NCBI GenBank assembly: GCA_013822915.1
Contig: PNLG01000028.1
Coordinates: 1 to 7,530 of the forward strand
Direction: 5' to 3'
Length of the DNA: 7,530 bases
Origin: Sphingomonas sp.
Lineage (GTDB): Bacteria; Pseudomonadota; Alphaproteobacteria; Sphingomonadales; Sphingomonadaceae
In this document: positions 1 to 6,652 of the stretch, in pieces
How the letters are laid out: each line of letters starts with the position of its first letter
Numbering within the stretch: the stretch's first letter is position 1
Made by a program: the position numbers and the translations under genes
The notes under the pieces: model-generated
Told to the model about the DNA's origin: nothing
The model's input: only the letters and a program-made list of their open reading frames with translations
The model's database searches: none

Positions 1-1023
1 GAGGAGGCCGCCGCCATTGACCCGATGGCGCCGGGTATCAACCTTACCCCACTTCTCGACCTGCTGACCGCAAATGAGGACGTGCTGAAGGTATTTCATG
101 CCGGCGGGCAGGATATTGAGATCGTCTACAATCTGACCGGCAAAACGCCGCATCCGCTGTTCGATACGCAAGTCGCGGCGATGGCGCTGGGGATGGGCGA
201 GCAGATCGGCTATCAAAATCTGGTCGAGACATATCTGGGCATTGCGGTGGACAAGGGCGCGCGCTTTACCGATTGGAGCCGTCGCCCGTTGGATGCGCGC
301 CAGATCGAATATGCGATCGGCGATGTCACGCATTTGTCGGTGATTTTCCCCAAAATGCTCGCGCGGTTGCGCAAGACCGGGCGCGGCGCCTGGCTCGATC
401 AGGAGATGGAGCGGATTGCCGATCCCGAAAACTACCGCAACGATCCCGATGCCGCTTGGCGCCGCGTCCGCATCGCCAGCCGCAAGCCCGACGTGCTCGG
501 GCGGCTGAAGACTTTGGCGCGCTGGCGCGAGCTGGAGGCGCAGGACAAAAACCTGCCGCGCGGGCGCATTGCGAAGGACGAAACGCTGGCGGACCTTGCC
601 GGTAACCCGCCCAAGAAACAGGCGGACCTGGCGCGGGTGCGGGGGTTGTCGGCGACCTGGGCGCAAAATGACATTGGCGCGCGGCTGATGACGGCGCTGG
701 GCGAGGCGCGTCCGTTGCGCGCCGACGAACTACCGCCGCGCGACGACCGCAAGCCGGGGCTGGGCAAGGAGGGCGCGCTGGTGGCCGATCTGCTCAAGCT
801 ACTGCTGAAAATCCGTGCGCGCGACATTGACGTGGCCGCAAAGCTGCTGGCGCGGACCGAGGAGCTGGAGGCGCTCGCCGCGGGGCAGCGCGAGGGTCTG
901 GCGATGCTGGAGGGGTGGCGCTACGACCAATTCGGCCACGAAGCGCTCGCGCTGGTCGAGGGGCGGCTGGGCTTTGCGGTCAAGGACGGCAAGCTGCAAA
1001 TGACGCGGGCGGAGGAGGGCTGA
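1..1023 (+). CDS. rnd: Ribonuclease D, 5'-truncated by window edge
   Basis: 3'-to-5' exoribonuclease of the DEDD family, which trims 3' ends of tRNA precursors and other structured RNAs in the cytoplasm. The frame is open from base 1, so the first Met inside the window (base 25) is internal and the real start lies upstream. 340 residues are present; the family usually has about 375-390, so roughly 40-50 N-terminal residues, including the first catalytic Asp/Glu motif, are missing. Visible (window residue numbers): Exo II-like HAGGQD at 33-38, FDTQ around 54-57, and Exo III YAIGD with Tyr104 and Asp108, the Y-x3-D form typical of DEDDy enzymes. An HRDC domain follows at about 166-240, and a second HRDC-like helical region fills about 250-325. 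It ends in TGA six bases before the convergent ppx stop codon. The reading frame is intact and identity is clear. Confidence 0.95.
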   Translation, partial: EEAAAIDPMAPGINLTPLLDLLTANEDVLKVFHAGGQDIEIVYNLTGKTPHPLFDTQVAAMALGMGEQIGYQNLVETYLGIAVDKGARFTDWSRRPLDARQIEYAIGDVTHLSVIFPKMLARLRKTGRGAWLDQEMERIADPENYRNDPDAAWRRVRIASRKPDVLGRLKTLARWRELEAQDKNLPRGRIAKDETLADLAGNPPKKQADLARVRGLSATWAQNDIGARLMTALGEARPLRADELPPRDDRKPGLGKEGALVADLLKLLLKIRARDIDVAAKLLARTEELEALAAGQREGLAMLEGWRYDQFGHEALALVEGRLGFAVKDGKLQMTRAEEG

Positions 1024-1031
1024 GCCCCCCT
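1013..1031. terminator. Possible hairpin at convergent rnd/ppx 3' ends
   Basis: Arms at 1013-1020 and 1024-1031 can pair at seven of eight positions (one A-C mismatch at 1016/1028), with the rnd stop codon TGA as a three-base loop. The position between two convergent genes suits a shared terminator. There is no clear T-tract on either strand, so it does not look like a textbook intrinsic terminator, and G/C-rich pairing could arise by chance in this genome. Confidence 0.25.
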
Positions 1032-2526
1032 AACCCCGAACCGCCACCCCGCGCCCCAGCAATGCGGCCAGCGCCCGGTGGCGGCGCTCCACCGCCTCGC
1101 TGTAGAGCGCCTGGTCAGTCCCGTTGAGCGTCAGCACAATCGCGGTGCCATCATCCTCGATCCGGCTGCGCTGCAGTGGTCCCGCAAGCCCGCCCGACAA
1201 CCGCTGCCCCAGCCGCATCGCCAGCCCCCACGCCATCGCCTGACGCAAGGCTTGCCCATCGGCCAGCGCCGGAATCGGATCGGGCGAGGTCAGCCCACCG
1301 CCAAGCGAGGTGAACAGCGCCTGCGCCACCTGCGCGCGGCCCGCCGCATCAATCGCCACCCAATTGCCGTGGAGCGCAATCTCAACGCCGCGCTCCGCCC
1401 GAAATTCGGGGTTCGCGCGCCAGCCGACATCAGCGAGCAGGCACGCGGCATGGCGCAACCGCGCATGTGCCGCACCATCGCTTGCGAACAGCGGCGCGAT
1501 CCAGCGGTCGAGCACATCGCCATGTTCGGCAAACCGGCCCAGCCGCCGCCCCTCGTCCCGCGCGGCCTCGATCAGCGGGTCGAGCGCGCGCGTTTCCTCG
1601 CCAAGCGCTTGATACAACAACCCCTCGCGCAGCCCGAACGCAGAAGTAGTCGTCGTGCGCGCATCGAGATGGCGGAGCAACACGCTGAGCAAGGCACCCG
1701 CATCGCGCAGCGTCGGCAACCGCGCAGACGACAAATTGGGGATCGCGCGCAACGCCCCCTTGCCGACATGGCTCAGCGTGCGGCCCAGCCGCGCGATTGC
1801 TTCCGGCGTCATTTCATAATGATGGATAATGGGCAGCGGATAGCCGCGCTGATGCATGTCGAGCCGCGCGAGCGCCCGCCACGATCCGCCGACGAGGTAA
1901 AGCGGCAAGCCCGCCCCCGCCCCGCTCCACCCGGCCGCCGCGATCAGCTTGGCAACCGCGCGGTCGAATTTGCGCGGCCCCTCCGCCTTCATCGCCGCCA
2001 GCCGCAGCACGCCGAGCGGAAACGACGCGCGCGCGCCAATCGCGCCGTCCTGCACCCGCACCAGTTCCAGGCTGCCGCCGCCCAGATCGCCGACAATCCC
2101 GTTCGCGTCGGGAATCGCCGAGAGCACGCCCAGCCCGGCGGCCATCGCCTCCTGCTCCCCTGTCAGCAGTTCGACCGAGAGGCCCAGGCCCTGCGCCTCA
2201 GCGATCAGCGCAGGGCCATTGGCGGCATCGCGCACCGCAGCCGTCGCGACCGTGCGAAGCTCGCTTACCTCCATCTCGCGCGCGACCGCCGCAAACCGGG
2301 CGAGCGCCATCTGTGCTGCTGCCATGGCCGCAGTTTCGATCATGCCGGTTACGCCGAGACCCCGGCCGAGACCCGCCATCACTTTTTCATTGAACAAGAC
2401 CGAGGGAACGCGCGCTGGCCCCTGATAAACGACCAGCCGCACCGAGTTCGAACCGATGTCGATAATGCCCAGCCGGGGCACCTCCGCCGCGTCGGCGCGC
2501 GGCTTGCGAAAGAACAAGGTTGCCAC
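1030..2526 (-). CDS. ppx: Exopolyphosphatase, Ppx/GppA family
   Basis: 498 residues, close to the usual length of the long Ppx form. It hydrolyses terminal phosphates from inorganic polyphosphate in the cytoplasm; Ppx/GppA enzymes can also act on pppGpp, and sequence alone does not separate the two activities. The actin-like ATPase fold motifs are in order: phosphate-1 loop DIGSNSVRLVVY at 23-34, ATAAVRDA at 94-101, TGEQEA at 122-127 (Glu126 aligns with the catalytic Glu of E. coli Ppx), phosphate-2 loop GDLGGGSLEL at 146-155, and FPLGVLRL at 169-176. A C-terminal HD-like helical domain carries HAACLLADVGW at 359-369 (His359, Asp366) and HGNWVAID at 386-393. The start is GTG (complement of 2524-2526), chosen because the phosphate-1 loop begins only 22 residues later and a purine-rich GAGG lies just upstream. 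It is the last gene of the minus-strand operon, six bases after the ppk1 stop. Confidence 0.95.
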   Translation of the reverse strand: MATLFFRKPRADAAEVPRLGIIDIGSNSVRLVVYQGPARVPSVLFNEKVMAGLGRGLGVTGMIETAAMAAAQMALARFAAVAREMEVSELRTVATAAVRDAANGPALIAEAQGLGLSVELLTGEQEAMAAGLGVLSAIPDANGIVGDLGGGSLELVRVQDGAIGARASFPLGVLRLAAMKAEGPRKFDRAVAKLIAAAGWSGAGAGLPLYLVGGSWRALARLDMHQRGYPLPIIHHYEMTPEAIARLGRTLSHVGKGALRAIPNLSSARLPTLRDAGALLSVLLRHLDARTTTTSAFGLREGLLYQALGEETRALDPLIEAARDEGRRLGRFAEHGDVLDRWIAPLFASDGAAHARLRHAACLLADVGWRANPEFRAERGVEIALHGNWVAIDAAGRAQVAQALFTSLGGGLTSPDPIPALADGQALRQAMAWGLAMRLGQRLSGGLAGPLQRSRIEDDGTAIVLTLNGTDQALYSEAVERRHRALAALLGRGVAVRG

Positions 2527-2527
2527 G

Positions 2528-2534
2528 CCGCCTC
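2528..2534 (-). promoter_or_regulatory. Shine-Dalgarno for ppx embedded in the ppk1 stop
   Basis: On the minus strand the bases read GAGGCGG. The GAGG core (2531-2534) shares bases with the ppk1 TGA stop (2533-2535) and sits four bases before the ppx GTG. The close spacing suggests that ribosomes finishing ppk1 re-initiate at ppx. Confidence 0.5.
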
Positions 2535-4722
2535 AGGCGCTCGCCCGCACGGTGCGCCGACGCAGCGACAATTTGGGCACTGCGTCGCTCTGCGCCAGCG
2601 CCGTGCCGCGCCCCGACAGCGACGGATTGGTCATGAAATAACGGTGGAGGTTGAACGGCCGGTCGCCCGGATTGGCCCGCACATAGCTGCCATCGCTTTG
2701 CAAGTCCCAGCTTTGTTCATTGTCGATCAGATTGGCGACCAGCACCTGATCGAGCACCTGGTCATGCACGGTCGGGTTCAGGATCGGCAGCATATATTCG
2801 ACCCGCCGGTCGAAATTGCGCGGCATCCAGTCGGCGGATGAAATGAACAGTTTCGCGCCGTCATTGGGCAGCACCCGGCCATTGCCGAACGCCCAGATGC
2901 GGCTGTGCTCCAGGAAGCGGCCAATCACCGATTTGACACGGATATGCTCGCTCATATCGGGCACGCCGGGTTTCAGACAGCAAATGCCGCGCACCACCAG
3001 GTCGATTTCGACCCCGGCATTGCTCGCTTCATACAGCTTTTCGATGATCGCCGGATCAACCAGCGAGTTCATTTTGGCCCAGATCGCCGCCGGTTTACCG
3101 GCGCGGGCAAAGGCGATTTCCGCATCGATCAGCTCAACCAGCGTCGCGCGCAGGTTGCGCGGACTCATGCTGAGCAGCTCCATATCGGTCGGCTCGACAT
3201 AGCCGGTGACATAGTTGAACATTTGCGCCGCATCGCGCCCCATCCGCGCGTCCGCTGTAAAAAAGCTGAGATCGGTGTAAATTCGCGCCGTGATCGGATG
3301 GTAATTGCCGGTGCCAAAGTGGCAATAGCTGCGATATTCGGTCCCCTCGCGCCGCACCACCAGTGAAATCTTGGCGTGGGTTTTCCAATCGATAAACCCA
3401 TAGACGACCTGAACGCCCGCCCGCTCCAGCGCCGACGCCCAGAGCATGTTCTGCTCCTCATCGAACCGCGCCTTCAACTCGACCACCGCGGTCACCGACT
3501 TGCCGGCCTCGGCGGCGGCGATCAGCGCGTTGATGACGGCGGGCTGCTTGCCCGCGCGGTAGAGTGTCTGCTTGATGGCGACCACATCGGGGTCGCTTGC
3601 CGCCTGCCGCAAAAACGCCAGCACGACGTCGAAACTTTCATAGGGGTGGTGGACAACAATGTCCTTGGCCCGGATCGCCGCAAAGCAATCGCCATCATAT
3701 TCGCGGATCCGCTCGGGAAAGCGGGGGGAATAGGGCGGAAATTTAAGGTCGGGCCGATCCTCGTCCACAATCGCGTCCAGCGCGCCGACGCCCAGAAACG
3801 CCCCGCCTTCAGTGACAAACGCATCGCCACCGCCCAGCTCGCCGCGCAGCACGTTGCCCAGCACCTCGGGCATCCCCGATTCCAGTTCCAGCCGAATCAC
3901 CCGCCCGCGCCGCCGCCGCTTGATCGCATTGGCGAAGTGGCGGACCAGATCTTCGGCCTCTTCCTCAATCTCGATATCGCTGTCGCGCAGCACGCGAAAT
4001 TCGGCCGCGCCCAGTTTGCGATACCCCGGAAACACCAAGTCGGAGAAACGCTTGACGAGCGATTCCACCGCCACATAGCGCGCGGCCTCGCCGGGCAAGC
4101 GCACGAAGCGCGGCATGGGGGCGGGCAACATCACCAGCTCGCGCACCGGCTGACCATCCGATTCGCGCACCAGGTCGAACATCACCGCCAGCCCCTTGTT
4201 GGGCATGAACGGGAAAGGGTGCGCGGGGTCGAGCGCTTGCGGGGTCAGGATCGGGAAAATCTGCTCGCGAAACTGCTTCTCGAGCCAGGTCAGTTCGTCC
4301 GCCGTCACTGCCTCGTCAATCGTGCGCGAACTGAGCACGGTGATCCCGGTTTCCGCGAGCAACCCGCGCAGTGCCCGCCACACGATGCGCTGACTTTCGA
4401 CCAGCGCGTCCGCCTCGGCAATGATCGCGGCGAGCTGCTGGCTCGAATTGAGCCCGTCGACCGACAGCCGATCGGCCTCCTGCATCTGCTGCCCTTTCAG
4501 CCCCGCCACGCGCACCATGAAGAATTCGTCGAGGTTGGACCCCGAAATCGCGAGGAAACGCAACCGCTCCAACAGCGGGTGCGCGGGGTTGCACGCTTCC
4601 TCCAGCACGCGGCGGTTAAAGGCTAGCCAGCTAAGCTCGCGGTTAAAGAAACGGTCGGCGCCGCTGCCGGGTGCGAACAACGCGGTATGATCGATATCGG
4701 CGGGGGCGGCTGGGCGGCTCAT
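2533..4722 (-). CDS. ppk1: Polyphosphate kinase 1
   Basis: 729 residues, normal length for PPK1. It reversibly transfers the gamma-phosphate of ATP to a growing inorganic polyphosphate chain through a phosphohistidine intermediate. The N-terminal domain has FNRELSWLAFNRRVLEEA at 26-43 and SNLDEFFMVR at 62-71; the head domain follows. The two phospholipase-D-like catalytic domains are intact: HHPYESF at 358-364, KQTLYR at 384-389, then His449 in THAK and His468 in CHFGTGNYHP. These histidines are 19 residues apart, exactly as His435 and His454 of the E. coli enzyme; the first is the phosphorylated residue. EHSRIW (His606) matches the second catalytic domain. The last 30 residues form a basic, low-complexity tail. 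ATG overlaps the hdaA TGA in ATGA, with an AGGTGA ribosome site nine bases upstream. It is followed after six bases by ppx, so polymer synthesis and breakdown are encoded on one message. Confidence 0.98.
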   Translation of the reverse strand: MSRPAAPADIDHTALFAPGSGADRFFNRELSWLAFNRRVLEEACNPAHPLLERLRFLAISGSNLDEFFMVRVAGLKGQQMQEADRLSVDGLNSSQQLAAIIAEADALVESQRIVWRALRGLLAETGITVLSSRTIDEAVTADELTWLEKQFREQIFPILTPQALDPAHPFPFMPNKGLAVMFDLVRESDGQPVRELVMLPAPMPRFVRLPGEAARYVAVESLVKRFSDLVFPGYRKLGAAEFRVLRDSDIEIEEEAEDLVRHFANAIKRRRRGRVIRLELESGMPEVLGNVLRGELGGGDAFVTEGGAFLGVGALDAIVDEDRPDLKFPPYSPRFPERIREYDGDCFAAIRAKDIVVHHPYESFDVVLAFLRQAASDPDVVAIKQTLYRAGKQPAVINALIAAAEAGKSVTAVVELKARFDEEQNMLWASALERAGVQVVYGFIDWKTHAKISLVVRREGTEYRSYCHFGTGNYHPITARIYTDLSFFTADARMGRDAAQMFNYVTGYVEPTDMELLSMSPRNLRATLVELIDAEIAFARAGKPAAIWAKMNSLVDPAIIEKLYEASNAGVEIDLVVRGICCLKPGVPDMSEHIRVKSVIGRFLEHSRIWAFGNGRVLPNDGAKLFISSADWMPRNFDRRVEYMLPILNPTVHDQVLDQVLVANLIDNEQSWDLQSDGSYVRANPGDRPFNLHRYFMTNPSLSGRGTALAQSDAVPKLSLRRRTVRASA
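4719..4722 (-). promoter_or_regulatory. ATGA stop/start overlap, hdaA to ppk1
   Basis: The minus strand reads ATGA: ATG opens ppk1 and TGA closes hdaA. This is a typical translational-coupling junction and supports co-transcription. Confidence 0.85.
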
Positions 4723-5354
4723 GCGCGGGTCTCACCTGATTCGGGGCTATGGGGCGGGAACAGCCCGGCGCTCTCCATAGCGGTGCGCGCCAGCATAATC
4801 GACAGCCGTTTGCGCGTCGCAAGTGTCGCTGCATCCAGCGTGTCGACCGCGCGCTCGATCGCGATATGGCTGCGCTCGATCCGCGTGACCAGCCACGCGA
4901 TTACATCAGGCCGCGCATCAATGTGACGGCGCAGAAATTGGCGCTCCAGCAATGCCGCCATCAGCGCGTCGTCGGGCGGGCCGATCCGCGCAACCGGCGT
5001 GGCGGCGAGCCGTGAGCGCAGATCGGCGAGACCAACTCGCCAGTCGGGCGGTGGCGCCTGCGCCACGATCAACAACGGCCGCCGATCAGCCTGCGCTACG
5101 TTCCAGGCGTGAAAGATCGCGGTTTCGGCCACCCGCTCCGCATCGTCGATGATGGTGCCACCGCTTTGCTCGGCGAACAAACGCGCCAGCGTGCTGCGCC
5201 CCGACTTGCGCGGGCCAACCAGCAAGGTCGCCATCACCGGCCACGCGCCCCACCGGCGCAGATGTTGAGCGGCGGCGGTGTTGGAGACAGAAATCAGGAA
5301 ATCACCGTCGGTCGGGCTAGCGGGCCAGGCCAGCGGCAGCGGCAATTGGCTCAT
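4719..5354 (-). CDS. hdaA: Hda/HdaA-type DnaA regulatory protein
   Basis: 211 residues, similar to DnaA-related Hda proteins, which lack the DnaA DNA-binding domain. With the DNA-loaded beta clamp, Hda stimulates ATP hydrolysis by DnaA after initiation. The N-terminus QLPLPL (3-8) fits the clamp-binding hexapeptide seen in this family. A P-loop-like GPRKSGRS lies at 47-54; the usual GK(S/T) is GRS, so the P-loop lysine is Arg53. A Walker B-like IIDDAER lies at 68-74. LRSRL at 112-116 matches DnaA box VII, with Arg115 the candidate arginine finger. The C-terminal helices ARIERSHIAIERAVDTLD and RKRLSI resemble the Hda lid domain. The ATG at 5352-5354 overlaps the stop of the upstream DUF2066 gene, and there is no strong Shine-Dalgarno, consistent with coupling. 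Family assignment is firm; whether it binds nucleotide and acts exactly like E. coli Hda is inference. Confidence 0.9.
   Translation of the reverse strand: MSQLPLPLAWPASPTDGDFLISVSNTAAAQHLRRWGAWPVMATLLVGPRKSGRSTLARLFAEQSGGTIIDDAERVAETAIFHAWNVAQADRRPLLIVAQAPPPDWRVGLADLRSRLAATPVARIGPPDDALMAALLERQFLRRHIDARPDVIAWLVTRIERSHIAIERAVDTLDAATLATRKRLSIMLARTAMESAGLFPPHSPESGETRA
4732..4737 (-). promoter_or_regulatory. Ribosome binding site of ppk1
   Basis: Minus strand AGGTGA, nine bases before the ppk1 ATG and inside the 3' end of hdaA. It is the best Shine-Dalgarno match near this start and supports the chosen ATG. Confidence 0.6.
5351..5354 (-). promoter_or_regulatory. ATGA stop/start overlap, DUF2066 gene to hdaA
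   Basis: A second ATGA junction on the minus strand: TGA ends the DUF2066 gene and ATG opens hdaA. The bases before it contain no good Shine-Dalgarno, so hdaA translation probably depends on ribosomes arriving from the upstream gene. Confidence 0.8.
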
Positions 5355-6589
5355 CCGGTGATACTATTGTCCGCTGGCACATCGGGCGGTGACAGATTTG
5401 GCCCGCGCCGCTGGATACGCAAGGCGCCGTTCCCCGAAATCACCGCCCATCCGCGCGCCTCAAGCGCGGTGCGCAGCGTGGCGGCATCGCCCTCATAGCT
5501 GACGCGCAACACCGAAATCCCGCCGAGCGCCAGGCTCGTGATCGAAACTGCGCGCACGCCCGGAATTGCGCGCAGCGTTGCTTGCGACGCATCGAATGCG
5601 CCTGCGGTCGGCGTTTCGACCTGCACCGTCAGCGTGGTGGCGGGCACCTCTGCACTAGTGATGACATCGGGGGGCAAGAGCGCGTCATCGGTTGGCGCTG
5701 CCTCCTCCACCGCCGTTGGATCGCGCGCGAGCAGCGCGGGGTCGATCCGCAACACGCCGCTCGACAGCGCCGATTGATAGGCCGCGTCGATCCGCTTTAC
5801 CCCCGCATCGAGCAACACCCCAAGCGCATCGGCATTCGACACCCGCAGCGCAAAACTGTCGAGCAGCCGGTTGTCGGGGCCATAGCGCGCCTGAAACCGG
5901 CCGATAATCGGGCCACCGGGCCATTGGCGCTCCAGATGCACAATCGGGATCAGCACGTCCGACGTCCCATATTGCGCCAGCGTCGCGCGCCACTGCCCCC
6001 GGCCCGGCCGGTTGATCTGCCCGGCATTCAGCAGCAGCGCATCAGGGCCGGTCCCCGCCGGGCGGACATAATCAATCGTGCTGTTGCCTGCATTGAACCG
6101 CGCCCAGGCATCGAGCCACGCACTCTTGCGCTCAAACGCGAGCGGCGCGCCGCCCGTCCATTCGATCGGCAACAAGAGGAACGGCGGCGAGCGGGTAAAC
6201 GCCGCCGACACGCCCAGGATCGAGGCCGCGCGTGCCCGGTCAAACCGGATGCCCAGCGTGGCGATATAGCGCGTCGGACCGATCTGTTCACGTTCCACCA
6301 CAATGCCCGACACCAGTTGGTCAAGCACGCCATCGGGCAAGCCGCCACCGCCCGCCCCCATGCGCCGCGACAGCATCACCCAGCCCTTGCGCTGCGCCAG
6401 CCGCCAACCGGCCTGGCGCGCAGCCTCCGCCGAGGAAGCTGACACGTCAACCGCGACGCCGCTGACCTCAAAACTGGTGTTGCCGCCACCCTGCGCGACC
6501 AGCGGCGCGCCGACCAGCACCGTCAGCAACAGCGCGATACCGGCAAGGCATAGCGTTACGGAGAGGACAAGGGTTGACCGGATGCGCAT
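5351..6589 (-). CDS. DUF2066-family exported protein, function unknown
   Basis: 412 residues. Residues 1-32 form a signal peptide: MRIRST, then a long hydrophobic run to about 30, with possible cleavage after LVA (30-32). The run is long enough that it might stay as an N-terminal anchor. The mature part is therefore periplasmic or envelope-associated, and has no cysteine. Residues about 39-132 resemble the DUF2066 N-terminal domain (FEVSGVAVDVSA, then AARQAGWRLAQRKGW, ending in IRFDRARAASILG). About 135-280 form a second mixed domain; 283-318 is a Pro/Ala/Asp-rich linker; 319-394 looks like a small alternating beta/alpha domain (IPGVRAVSITSLALGG then LEARGWAV). No catalytic motif is visible. 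It heads the operon, and its ATG follows AAGGAG at five bases. From memory, DUF2066 genes also lie near purM and hda in gammaproteobacteria. Family call is by motif recognition; no function is claimed. Confidence 0.8.
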   Translation of the reverse strand: MRIRSTLVLSVTLCLAGIALLLTVLVGAPLVAQGGGNTSFEVSGVAVDVSASSAEAARQAGWRLAQRKGWVMLSRRMGAGGGGLPDGVLDQLVSGIVVEREQIGPTRYIATLGIRFDRARAASILGVSAAFTRSPPFLLLPIEWTGGAPLAFERKSAWLDAWARFNAGNSTIDYVRPAGTGPDALLLNAGQINRPGRGQWRATLAQYGTSDVLIPIVHLERQWPGGPIIGRFQARYGPDNRLLDSFALRVSNADALGVLLDAGVKRIDAAYQSALSSGVLRIDPALLARDPTAVEEAAPTDDALLPPDVITSAEVPATTLTVQVETPTAGAFDASQATLRAIPGVRAVSITSLALGGISVLRVSYEGDAATLRTALEARGWAVISGNGALRIQRRGPNLSPPDVPADNSITG

Positions 6590-6594
6590 GGGCG

Positions 6595-6600
6595 CTCCTT
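6595..6600 (-). promoter_or_regulatory. Ribosome binding site of the DUF2066 gene
   Basis: Minus strand AAGGAG, five bases before the ATG at 6587-6589. It is the strongest Shine-Dalgarno in the operon and fits the first gene of a transcript, in contrast to the weak sites at the overlapping internal starts. Confidence 0.75.
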
Positions 6601-6628
6601 TTGGCGAAGCAATCGTGGAAATCCAAGC

Positions 6629-6638
6629 GCGATATCGC
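6629..6638. repeat. Perfect 10-base palindrome GCGATATCGC
   Basis: A perfect inverted repeat centred 20 bases before the purM ATG, in the divergent intergenic region. It could be a small operator half or part of a promoter (GATATC resembles a -10 element), but a 10-base palindrome can also occur by chance. It does not extend beyond ten bases. Confidence 0.3.
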
Positions 6639-6652
6639 TAGGCCTCGTCCTG

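Larger units (their letters stand above)
6590..6652. promoter_or_regulatory. Divergent intergenic region, DUF2066 operon / purM
   Basis: These 63 bases separate the two divergent start codons, so promoters for the minus-strand operon and for purM should lie here or reach into the flanking coding ends. It is more A/T-rich than its surroundings in places (for example around 6614-6636). I could not assign -35 and -10 boxes with acceptable spacing on either strand. Transcripts of both genes must have short leaders, leaving little room for a riboswitch. Confidence 0.5.

Noticed and set aside
1078..2841. 587-codon open frame on the plus strand, opposite ppx and the end of ppk1
   Set aside because: It is antisense to two well-recognised genes, its translation is dominated by Arg, Gln, His, Pro and Ala with no family motifs, and such long shadow frames are common in high-GC DNA.
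4215..4595. Two copies of a GTGCGCGGGGT-type sequence within ppk1
   Set aside because: They encode similar short peptides (DPAHP and NPAHP) in a codon-biased gene and have no further extension, so they are coincidental rather than a repeat element.
3376..4626. 416-codon open frame on the plus strand, opposite ppk1
   Set aside because: It lies fully antisense to intact ppk1, has Arg/His/Gln-rich composition and no recognisable domain.
4719..5354. Reading hdaA as a decayed pseudogene because of its degenerate P-loop
   Set aside because: The frame is intact, the length is normal, the clamp motif, Walker B-like segment and box VII arginine are present, and it sits inside a coupled operon.
5582..6442. 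286-codon open frame on the plus strand, opposite the DUF2066 gene
   Set aside because: Arg-rich shadow composition, no ribosome site or motif, and the opposite strand encodes a signal peptide and family motifs in a coupled operon.
6530..6589. Possible lipoprotein signal in the DUF2066 protein (Cys14)
   Set aside because: Cys14 lies in the middle of the hydrophobic stretch, with VTL before it and Leu after it, not a lipobox; a standard signal peptide or N-terminal anchor fits better.
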